A stretch of 64,000 nucleotides of DNA from Cruorifilaria tuberocauda. Taxonomy: Eukaryota; Nematoda; Chromadorea; Rhabditida; Onchocercidae. Below are positions 1-19,507 of the stretch, in pieces; the first letter of the stretch is position 1, and each line of letters begins with the position of its first letter. Location: contig JABVXU010000031.1 of NCBI GenBank assembly GCA_013365365.1, forward strand, positions 62,001-126,000. Reading direction: 5' to 3'. Position numbers and translations under genes: made by a program. Under the pieces are notes generated by a model, which was given only the letters and a program-made list of their open reading frames with translations, searched no databases and was not told where the DNA came from.

Positions 1-2712
<2,712 letters not shown>

Positions 2713-3923
2713 TTATGTGTTGCATTGTTTATTTTACATTTTTTTCTTTTTAATAGGGTTACATTCGTGCGAAAACCCAAATCTTGTTTATATAATTTCA
2801 TTATCAGCAGTAACATGGATCGTATCATAATTCTTTTCCCCTTTATATTATAGTATTCCTTTACTGCCTTTTTCTCTCATATTTATCAAAGTTTATTTTC
2901 TCATCTTTGATTTTGACCATCTAATCATTCAACACGTTATGTAATCCATGTAACTTCATCAATTTCACTCAATCTTTCTCTTAGTCGGATTATCGACCTT
3001 CATAGACATTCACAATTTGACAAATTGTGGAAATTTGAAATTTGCGAGTTTCGAGTAGTTGTTTTTAGGAATTGTTTTTGACCAAAAAGTAAAAATATTG
3101 CTTTGTTCCTTTCATACATAAATTGTCGTCTCTACAGGATGAATAATTTTCGTTTGGATTTGTAGTATGTATAGATACAGAATTTTGTGTTTGTGTCAAA
3201 GTTCATAATTGCTGCCATCATTGCTTTCCTGTGATATCGCGAACTTGCACTTGCTTCGGAGAATTTTGAGGTTAGCGAGTCATAAAGTTGTCTGATGATA
3301 TTTTACAGCAATACTGATATAGTTTTTCTGACTTTAATAAAATTCTTGTTGATTAAAATAAACTTATTGTTTGGAAGTAGATAGAATTTTTTTAATTTAA
3401 AATCGTTGAAGCAAGAAAATTTGAGTCATTCTCATTTGTGAAAGAGTTACGTAACCGAAGATAAACTAGTGATTTTAAACATACTCCGTAAGGAAAATAA
3501 CAATGAGTAGATAAATTTAGCTAGAAAGGGACATACTTTTATCTTTTTTCTATTATTTTGTTCAATTTATGAAATCATTTTCCACTTCTTGAAACGCTCA
3601 GCGAGATTTTCCATGTGTATGATTCTCTTATTTCATAAAATTAAAAATTCATTGTTGCCATGTTTTATTTAATCATGGTAATTTTTTCTTCGATTAGCCT
3701 ATGCTATAAAGATTATGCTCAAATGATGCTTGATAGTTCTTTGCATTCAAAAAGTATTGCTTCAGACAATACAAGACTATTTTTATCACTTTTGATGTAT
3801 ATACGATATGAAAGTTGGAAGATTATACTGAGTCGATGATATTAGATAAATGAAAACGGTACCATATGGTAAGTAAAATAGATATGCGTTGATTTAAAGT
3901 ATTGAATAGCTTCTTAATTTCAG
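2713..3923. other. Intergenic region between the carrier gene and the NELF-E-like gene
   Basis: AT-rich DNA with no open frame of note. It should hold the 3' UTR of the carrier gene and the promoter of the next gene. No clear TATA box or RNA gene was seen. Confidence 0.7.
3911..3923 (+). other. Putative trans-splice acceptor directly before the NELF-E-like start codon
   Basis: A pyrimidine-rich stretch ending in AATTTCAG abuts the ATG at 3924. In nematodes this is typical of spliced-leader addition with a zero-length 5' UTR. It could instead be a cis acceptor for an unseen upstream exon. Confidence 0.5.
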
Positions 3924-6900
3924 ATGAGGGGCGTACGGGATACAGGATTAGTGTTTCCAAATACGTTGAGTAACGATGAGAAACGCCTGAAGGAAATGTT
4001 CGAAAAATTGCGGATCATTGTAGGTTTCCATTCATATAGTTCGGCTTTGGTATACTGATTATCGTGTGATCAGACGATAATATAAACATCTTATGTTTAA
4101 TGATACATAGTGCCGAACTAAGCTTTTTATTAATTTCATAATAGTATGACTTTTTACTAAGAGTTTTCTTACGGAGTAATGAAAATGATGTAATTTAATC
4201 TTAAATCCTTATATTAACACTATGATGGAAAAAGGAAGTTATGACCTGATGGAGAAAGGAAGTTATGACTTGGGTTATTTTTGAAACAGTTGGATATATT
4301 TTGGTAGGGAAATGTTATTGTTTGAATTGATATTATCTGAAAAATTATCTCAATTAATGAAGATTTGCAGCGAAAGGCGATAGCAGCAACAAAAAAAGTG
4401 AATGTTAATTCAACTATTGGTGATAGCCTCAAAACTGAGCGGAAAACAACCAAAAGACGTAGGGAATTTTTTCTTGAACTTTGTAAAAATTTTTATTTTT
4501 GTCAGCGGTTTTGATACGCCTTTTGTGCGAATCAGGAATGAAAACAAAGGCACGAAAATTCGTGCACATCATGCATTGCACATGAAAATTGTATTTTTTA
4601 TAAATGATTAAAAATTATTGGTTTTTCGTTTTAGACTTGCAGAAAGCGGAAAAAGCTACGGAAGAAGTGAAACGCAAAGTTTTAATCGGTGCTGTGACTT
4701 TTAAGAAGGCTGATGAAAAAAAGGATTCATTCAAACGATCAAGTTTAGTTGGCAGACGTCGAGTAAGATTTTGGTGATGATTACTTTGAAATTATCTAAA
4801 TACCACTTGTTCCAGGGTCTTGCAGAAAGTATTGCTTATCCTTTATTTTTTATTCCTCATTACGGATTCTTATTGCCATCCAAAGTAGGGATTATTCATA
4901 GCAGGGATTATTTTTATTCAACTTTCTACTATCCTTTGGAAATGTTTATTGGTTCTTAGCAGCAATCTGATCATTTTCGTTTATATAACAACATTAACTG
5001 CTATCTTTAAAATTTGTAAAATCAATCTTTTATCAAAATTTGTCGGAGTGTACGACAATTGCTTTACAGGATAGCATCAAAACAAAAAGTGGCAGTGAAA
5101 CGGTAGGTTGTGTTGGATATTGCTTAATTTACATATTCCAAAGAATATTCCAGTATCCAGATATTCCAGTATAAGCAACTTTTAAATAAATTATTTCTGT
5201 TGTTTTTTTCATACTATCTGATTATTATTAGAACGTGCATGTAAAAGCGGAAATTTTTCACTGCCAGTAGTGAGGTTTTAGTTGAAATATTTCAGTAGTC
5301 AGCTTGCAATCAATCTACAATCAAGCATATTTTTTATTTACGATAAAAATATAAAAACATAGTACAGCTACCAGTTTTTATGATTTATAGATATAAGACT
5401 TCGTACTAGCTATACTCTCACGGCTTTGATCTTTCTACTTATTTCTCTATTTCTGATTTAAAAATTTTTTCTTCTTAAAGGATATAACTAATGGTTCCAA
5501 AATTCAAAGGGTACGATCTCAATTTCTCTTTTTCGATCCTAAATTTATGACTAAAAAATTATATATATACTTCATACATATATAAATATTGTAGATAATT
5601 AACAGTAATGCGGGATTGTTACCAACGAACACTGATAATGTTAACAAAAAGCCACACTCTTCGGATGATCAGTCTGGAATGGAAAAAAAAACAGAAGAAT
5701 CATCCCACAATTTTGATACTCAGAAATCACCTATCCAATTTGGTACTGGGAAGAGTACTGAATCGAATGTTGCTGGCACACGTAAGTCAGGATCGAGTTC
5801 CGTCTCACAAAGGATTTCAGCTAGCGGGACTTCGAGTAGTTCTGATACTTATATATCTCCAATATCAGATAGTTTCGATACTTATAAGGCTAGAGATAGA
5901 TCGAGCTCATTCGACAACTGCAGACCGATAAGCCTTGGTGATAGCGCTAATTTCGATACCAGTGGACCATCTTCCTCTTTTGATATTTATAAATCTGAAT
6001 CTATCGATGGCGATGAATTTGATAATTATAAAGCGAGATTAGCACAATCGTTTTCTTCTGATGCAACCGGTGGGTCATCATTGCAGCCATGTAGGGTAAG
6101 TAACTTTGACATTTTTACAGAGTTTGGTCAAGTCAGTTGTATTTGGAATTTCGGAAATAAGTAACTGAGTTTTGATATTCTGGGCATCACTTCTTTCATT
6201 ATTTCAAAAAAAATTCTTGACAGTTATGGTATTTCTCTTGTTTAAGGGTCCTTGTTTATACATTCGTGGATACGATTTGGTGGCAGATTTTTTACGGAAT
6301 GTGTTCAGTGAATATGGCATTATCAATAGGGTTTTTGTGGAGGAGCATCGAAAGTACGTCTATGGTATCATTTTCTACGGTAGTCCATTATTCTAAATAT
6401 TTTTGCAAAGTCCGAAATAATCTTTTTTTTATCTCCAAACTTTGTAAATCTTCAGAAGTGCATTCATCACATATGCCACAACGGAAGAAGCGGAAGCTGC
6501 AATGAAAAAAGTTAGTAAATGCATTAGTTGTTACATAACACTCAACGACTGAAATGCTTTGATAAAGTGGTTAAAGTGGTCATATTTGAAATATTAAATT
6601 TGAGTTTTATATTATGATCAGCTTATTGTTGTGTTTGACTTGTTTTAATTGGTATTTGTAATGTTAATAATTTTTAATGGACTTTAAAATTTTAAATCAA
6701 AAATTTGAAGTTTTCGCAATTTATTTTCAGATGGATGGAAATATGGTTAATGGAATCACATTACGTGTTTCATTTGCTCGCCATCAAAATCATTACAGTG
6801 ATTCTGGACGTTTTCGGGAGAATAAATCATTCTACAGGAGTAACGACGATGATGAAAGAGAATGTTCTGACCATTTCCGAGGTGGCCGCTTTTCGGGTAA

Positions 6901-9229
6901 CAAACGTATTCGTTTCCGTGGTGAAAAAAGCGGACGAGGCCGAGGTCGAGAACGTGCATGTAAAAGCGGAAATTTTTCACAGCCAGCTGCTTCCGCTGAA
7001 ACTAATGACGAATTTCGGTATGGCGCGAAGGAAGCATCAAATGATGAGTCGACAATGCAAGTATGTTCTGACAAAGATAATTTCTGGTCAGTGGGAAAAC
7101 AATCAGTAGGAGTGAGTGGAACAAGCGTTCAAAAGGATAGTGAAGAGGAAGACACATATAAATCAATAGTATCAGCAAATGAAGATGATTTGAATGTTAT
7201 TAATAAGAAGAACGATGATTCCGATGTTTATAAACCACTTAGTAGTAATGGAAAAGATTATAGTTCCATTAGTTATCAGCAGGGTTTTGAGAAAGGACGC
7301 GGCAATTCCGTGCATCTGGAGAAGGAAAGACTAGATGAATTCCGTGATGATAGATATCGTAGTTTTCGAGGTGAGAGGCGAGGCAATAGAATGCCTCGAC
7401 GAGGCAGTAGAAGCCGTGGGGGTCCATCTAGGCGGTCGAGAAAGCGGAGTAATGAACTGAGAGATGTTGATTGTTGCTCCATTGGTGACTTAAATATTAG
7501 CCGGAAAAGTTCACGGCTAAAAGATGAGAGTAGTGTCATGGATAACTTTCGCACATCCGGCAATTTTCGTATGGGTGAACATAGCAAAAGCGATGGTGCC
7601 AATCGAGAATGCGAATTACAGAAGAGTAGTGATATCAAGGATGACTTCTGGCCTTCATGCAGTCGTCGGTCTAATAAAGAAGGTGATGAGTCTTCGTCTT
7701 TTTGTGTTGGAAGATCCGATGGCGATCAGTCGTTTCGAGGAAGTACGAAAAGGAATAGAAGCGGAAATCGAGTCGGAGGATTTCGACGACAGCATCGCGA
7801 TATCCGTAATAAGGATACATGGCTCGATGAGAGCAAATCGTCTTGTTATGACGAATGGTCCGATATTGATAACAAACCGTCGCCGGATCCATGGCTTACA
7901 TTTATTGGTGATAAGATGGTCAATTCTCCACCACCACCTCCATTTATGTCAGAAGTTCAAGTTGCATGGAGTGAAGCCAGTAAGTAATGTTTTTGCTTTT
8001 ATTATAAACTGCTATAGTATTTAAATCATTGGAAATATCATTATCTGTATATTATTTGGAAGTTCAAATTTTCGTCTAAACATGTGAAAATTTTGTTCCT
8101 GATAGTATGTTTTCACTGTATGCTGTCAGCTGATTTCTGAATCATTTGTTTTGAATCAAAAAATCATCCCAAAATGTAGATTAAGATGTTATTGAATTAT
8201 AAACTCCTTTTATTACTCAAATTAAATCGTTGATTATTGGAGGACTGATGTCTTTTTTAATACTTCCCTTTTTACTATATTATCTTGACCATTAGCTCTT
8301 TATTCGCGTCCACAATGTCACCACACAATTCCGCTCTTATTTGTACTGAAATAATCAGTCAAATGGCCCATTTTTATCTCTTTTATAAAATCGCAATATC
8401 ACTACAAATGGTCAGTTTATTTATCATGGACTATTGGTCAAGCAATTATTCAATTCTGAAACAAGGTTCAGCAGAAGAAATTCTATTCTCTTTTCCATTT
8501 CATTATACACATATATTCCACTCAGCAGGATATTTTTACCTTGTGAAATTAAAAAGTTATTGCCGTTTATGCAAGGTCAAAGGCCTTTTGTACTACTTTG
8601 TCTTGACCAGTAACATCTCTTTGTTTGCATCTACAATGTCACTGCACATTGCACATTTTTATTTGTGCTAATGTCAATCAGTAAAATGGTCTGTTTGAAT
8701 CAAAAAAGCAGACGTTGACTCCTTGCATTATCGTATTCTCATTAAATTAATTTTCGACTCATATTTTCATTAAAATTATTTTCGGCTTATAATCCGTGTT
8801 TATCTATCAGGAAATATTTTGTCAATTGGCTTTTGAGATTTCAAATGAATCTTTCTGCAAGAGAAAGAATAAAGTTAGTACTGGTAGACATGTTATAAAC
8901 AGCTGAGATGAATAATCTTTCTAATGTTTGGCAAAAATGATTGATGATGTATGGAACTGCAGATGTCTTAAGTCTTTTTATGAAGATGAAGGTTGACCAT
9001 AGAGGTATTTCGCTGGCTACTCCATTGGATTATTAGTCATTATATTATGGAAAGTACTGAAACATTATAATAAATCTTGTTTTCATTTTCATTGAGTTTT
9101 TAATACATAAAAATTATTTTTTCAGCTAAGAAGATAGCAGCAAGAAAGAAGGAAGAAGCAACTGTAGTGCAACGTAAACTAGAAATAAGGAAACAGGTGT
9201 CATATAATGAAGATGATCCGTTTGCTTAA
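3924..9229 (+). CDS. NELFE: NELF-E-like subunit of negative elongation factor (RRM protein)
   Basis: Exons: 3924-4019, 4371-4458 (or to 4482, same phase), 4635-4762, 5070-5102, 5482-5511, 5595-6095, 6247-6353, 6456-6510, 6731-7979, 9126-9229 (TAA); about 796 aa, roughly twice human NELF-E (380). The N-terminus LVFPNTLSNDEKRLKEMF matches the NELF-E start (LV.P..LS..E..L...F), and a second block GAVTFKKAD...FKRSSLVG matches the human GAISAIKAET...FKRSRTLEG. One RRM lies at about residues 290-360, with RNP2 CLYIRGY and RNP1 KSAFITYA. The C-terminus ends in VSYNEDDPFA, like the Drosophila VQYDEDFL. Inserted low-complexity parts include a serine-rich segment with repeated FDxYK motifs (exon 5595-6095) and a long Arg/Gly/Ser-rich region (exon 6731-7979). 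In the family it binds nascent RNA within the NELF complex and helps pause RNA polymerase II near promoters. The choice of donor for exon 2 is open. Confidence 0.85.
4133..4230. repeat. 98-bp repeat, copy 2 (first NELF-E-like intron)
   Basis: Identical and in the same orientation as 2415-2512, 1.7 kb upstream. Homology stops sharply on both sides. Its 3' end overlaps a 24-bp tandem duplication. Confidence 0.9.
4224..4271. repeat. 24-bp tandem duplication
   Basis: Two copies (4224-4247 and 4248-4271) differing at two positions. The first seven bases of unit 1 are also the end of the 98-bp repeat. Confidence 0.85.
5231..5267 (+). repeat. Copy of a NELF-E-like exon fragment inside an upstream intron
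   Basis: 37 bases matching 6950-6986 of the large 3' exon with one mismatch, in the same orientation. It lies in the intron 5103-5481 and is preceded by ATTAG, a possible splice acceptor. Read in phase it gives 12 codons and then TAG. Confidence 0.85.
8267..8693. repeat. Pair of diverged direct repeats in the last NELF-E-like intron
   Basis: Segments 8267-8370 and 8584-8693 share a recognisable order of motifs (TCTTGACCA, CTCTTT, ACAATGTCAC, ATTTGT, CAATCAGT/AATCAGT, AAATGG) with substitutions and small indels. The segment between them is unrelated. It looks like an old local duplication or two copies of a degraded element. Confidence 0.65.
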
Positions 9230-10476
9230 TATTTGGTCAGTAATGGATTTTGTTTCTTTTCTTTTCTCATATATTCTTTCAATTATTACCAAGCCCGCAG
9301 TTGTGTCATATAAATTTATCTTTTTTAATATCTTATTTAATCTTTACAGTTGTCTCAACTTCAATCTTACCAATTCATTTCTTTCGTCCACTAGTTTTAG
9401 ATCATATTTCTTCGCAAAATTTATTAATTTTAACAGTCGCTGTTATTCTATGAGGTATATAAATTTTAAAACTCTAATTTTATTATAGATGATTTTTGAA
9501 GTAATGACATACTTTGTTCACTTAAAGATAGTGATAACCAAATGTGATAACAAAATAAAGTGGGTTAAGAGAGTTAAGTTGAATGGAAAACGGAAAATTA
9601 TAGTCGCATTCAATAATTTTATTCATTAGTCTTCTTTCATCGTTGTGTCAGATGATTGTTGACCTGATCTTTTCATTCTTGTAATGTGTTTACGATGTTA
9701 AATATTTTCAAAATATTTGGAACATGGACAGTTTCTTCCAGATTTATTTCCTTCTCTTTTATATTTTTTTTGATGAATATTATTGATCAGGCTTGACAAT
9801 GATTACTTCATAGACACAGAATATGCTCCATTGTTTATGTGTTACTTTTGTGAATATTATGACGAATAAGACCCAAATCCGGTGAAGTTTATTCGGTTCT
9901 TGTATTTTTCGCTTATTTCTGAATGCTTTCTGATCAATGGTAAACATTTCATATTTCATATTATAAATGTCGGTATAAATGATCAATTGATTATAAATGA
10001 TGAATTACTTTAAAAAGTAGTTTCGACGGTTTAAAATTCATCATTGATTGGCCAGTAATGGAAATGAAATCAGCGAATGGCAGTTTTGTAATGCAAAACT
10101 GAAATAACCAATCCGGTAAGTCCATTTTCCCAACGTAGATCTCCACTAATTTACTGATTTAAGAAAAAAATTGCGCAGAGTGGAAGGGAATTCAGGCCCG
10201 TCTTAATGTTATACTGGAATATTTAGGAATTACAAATTTCCTTGTCATAATCCGTTTTTGAAAAGACAAAAATTGAGTTAACTCTTCTTTCCTTTCACAT
10301 CTGAAAAATGCTAAAAATTGCAGGAAGTATCAGGATTGAATGAATATGTCAGATTAAACTACAGTTGATTGGGGAAAATATTGAATTTATATTTTCTAAC
10401 GGATTAAATACCAATTCTATTTTATTATATTATCATAGAATGGTGGAAAAATAAATAAATAGAACTTTTAAAAAGA

Positions 10477-10572
10477 AAATTCATGGATTATTGAAAATGC
10501 AGGAAATTCATGGATTGTTGAAAATGCTGGAAATTCGTGGATTATTTAAAATGCAGGAAATTCATGGATTGA
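10477..10572. repeat. 27-bp minisatellite, about 3.5 copies
   Basis: Units begin at 10477, 10504, 10531 and 10558 (last one partial), each close to AAATTCATGGATT followed by a TTGAAAATGCAGG-like half. Units differ at one to three positions. The period is a multiple of three, but a stop in the third unit makes coding unlikely. Confidence 0.9.
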
Positions 10573-11208
10573 GTTTTTTGTAAGTTTATTGGGATTTATA
10601 TTAATGATTATGTATTTATTTGTTATTTGCCTATATTTAAATGTATTTTTATTGTTTGCAAAAACAAAATGATTCCAGGAAGCAATATATATAATATATT
10701 TGTGCAATTATAGATGATGTCATTGTAATTTATCTAATTATAATTACTCTAAAATGTCACTTTTGTGTTTTTTACCTGTTAGAATGAGGAATATTTACCT
10801 TGATAGTTATTATTAGTTCCCTCAATTCAAAGTAATCAAACGCCATGTATCGAATTAATCGAATTGTCTTTAAAATGATTACTTGGAAATTATTTCAATC
10901 TTTGAAATGAATGAGCAAGAATGACAGGATCAATTACTTCATTCAACGTACTAATAATTGTGCAATCGTGATGATCATGATGACCTTCTTTCCGCATTTC
11001 TTTTTGCTTCCCCCTACTTTTTGGTATTTATCTATTTGAATGCTTATATCTATTTTCGAATTGCTGTTTATGTAAACAAACTGTAAAGATGTAAACAATG
11101 GCAATAATTACAAGGACATTGATGACCTTAGGTTTTGCTACTATACATAAATGAAAGTGTTGGTGATAGGATATTGTCGAGAAAGAGTTGTGCGAGAGTG
11201 CACCCGAT

Positions 11209-11246
11209 ACACACACACACACACACACACACATGCACACACACAT

Positions 11247-11301
<55 letters not shown>
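11209..11301. repeat. (CA)n microsatellite, about 93 bp
   Basis: An almost pure CA run with two TG interruptions near 11234 and 11246. Open frames read through it on both strands are artefacts. Confidence 0.97.
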
Positions 11302-11302
<1 letters not shown>

Positions 11303-12414
11303 CCACATCCATTACCAGTAGCAGTGGTTGAAAAGTAGTGCTGTCTCGTCATTTTGGCTGTTTCGTACCAGCCGTTGTCACCTGGTTAAGTCCCCATTCC
11401 GCTTGACCTTAGCGCATTTCATTTCTCCCTTTTCCTTCCATTCCATCAAATACACTTCACTTCGTCTTTTCCGCTTCCTCTTTAAACAACGTCTACTTTG
11501 AAATGAATTACCAACTTCATTTTCATTTAAATTTCATTTATTGTTAATAATTAGCAACCTGTTATATTAAGTAATTAACAGCATACACATATTGATTACA
11601 ACAGAACGATTAATAGATTAATCAGAGGTTTTGATAATTATGATAATTCCATTCCTGATTGTTTCTATCGAATGTACCATCCTAACGAAGTAAAGTTCAA
11701 CAAGTGAAAAAGCATTCATCCTGAAACTACATTGATTTGCTTATTTTGAAGTCTTTCTATTGAGTAATCTCTCAAATTATCCCATATCGTTATCCGAAGG
11801 ATATCATCATTTATGCTAAACTTCTGATATGATATGGAACTGAAATAAATGAACAGATAGATATCCAGGTGTAAGAGATAAATCTTAAACATATCACTCT
11901 GAGATTTAAATATTTATAAACTGAAAGCATTGTAAAGCTTAATCTGAGTATGAATAAATGCACAATAAGATCATCATTTGATCTGAATTACATTTACTTC
12001 AACGATTTTCATTATCTATCGGTAAATTTAAAAAAAAAATCAATTCAATGTAATTTTTAATCTAACTTGAATGCTAATAGGATGAACGAGCGGAAAAGAG
12101 ACTGCGCTAAATGTGTTGACTGTTGAAATTGATATGTGTTTTAGGCGGATAATGATATTTTGCGCTCCATTCAATTCCTTTTCTGCTCCTTTTTCTACCG
12201 CATCTCATTTTCTATTTTTCTTTTTTGACGCAAAATTAATTTGATCTATGGATATGTTTAATTTCTTGGACACCTATTTCGTTTCTTTTTTTTTCGACTG
12301 ACTGTTTTTAATATAATTTTGTTAAACTATTTAAAGTGTTTGAGTTAATAAAGAACATGCTTTTAAAGGGTTATACCAAATTTATTGGGTAAATTTGTTA
12401 ATTTGTTGAAGCGA

Positions 12415-18722
<6,308 letters not shown>

Positions 18723-19507
18723 TATATTCAGTTTTCATTTTCACGTATTTTAGGCCAAAGATTCACTTGTTTTTTTTTGCTTTTTTCTGCAATATCAAGC
18801 CAATGCATTCCATTACCTACTTCATGTGCTTTCACCATTTCATACCAAATATATCTCTTTCTTACTTATTATTAGCAGCAGCAGCGGATTTTTTCCTTCT
18901 TTTTTGTTAGAATGCAGAAAGTGAAAACTTTTTTCATTCGTTGTAACTTTTCTGTGAAGCTACTTTAGTAGAAGTAATGATGTAGAAGAAAATAGGATAT
19001 CATTAGGGAATCCTGAAATGGATAATGTGGTTCTAAATGAAACATAATTGACATTATTGACAAATAATTGACATTAAATTAATGATGAAGTTAATGCTTG
19101 TCAACCTCTATTGCTGCTCAATAGTCTTTTTTTCCTTCAAGCTTATCGTTGTCATAAAACCAACAATAATAAACATTATTTTAACTGCAAACATTCCAAT
19201 GTCAGAAACAGTCTCTAGACAGAAAAACTTCAGCAAATTTTCAAAATCCTATATAAACAAATAAAGATATAAAGACTTCGCAATTATCAAATCTGAAATT
19301 CCCGTATTTACAAAGCAAAATCGTGCAGTACATTTGAAATACCGCAAGGAATTTTCATTCACGGCCACAAAAGGATGAAACTCAAACAGCGCATATAGTA
19401 TTAAAGAAAACGGGAAAACAGTAATTCCAAAAAATAAAAAAAAACCGGAAGATAAAAGAATTTGCAAAGAAGAAAATAACAAAAACCTATGAGATATGGT
19501 TAAAAAC
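18723..19507. other. Intergenic region between convergent RXR and MECR genes
   Basis: Both 3' ends face each other across 785 bp. It is AT-rich with T-runs and holds the two 3' UTRs. No gene was seen. Confidence 0.75.

Larger units (their letters stand above)
9230..12414. other. Intergenic region upstream of RXR
   Basis: About 3.2 kb of AT-rich DNA with no supported coding exon. It holds a 27-bp minisatellite and a long CA microsatellite, listed separately. Untranslated 5' exons and the promoter of the RXR gene may lie here; none could be pinned down. Confidence 0.65.

Noticed and set aside
3482..3500. Third, inverted piece of the 98-bp repeat (TACTCCGTAAG)
   Set aside because: Only about 15 bases resemble the repeat in reverse complement, which is not enough in AT-rich DNA.
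11028..11352. Open frames of 67-94 codons across the CA microsatellite on both strands
   Set aside because: They are Cys-Val or Thr-His runs produced by the dinucleotide repeat, without flanking exon structure.
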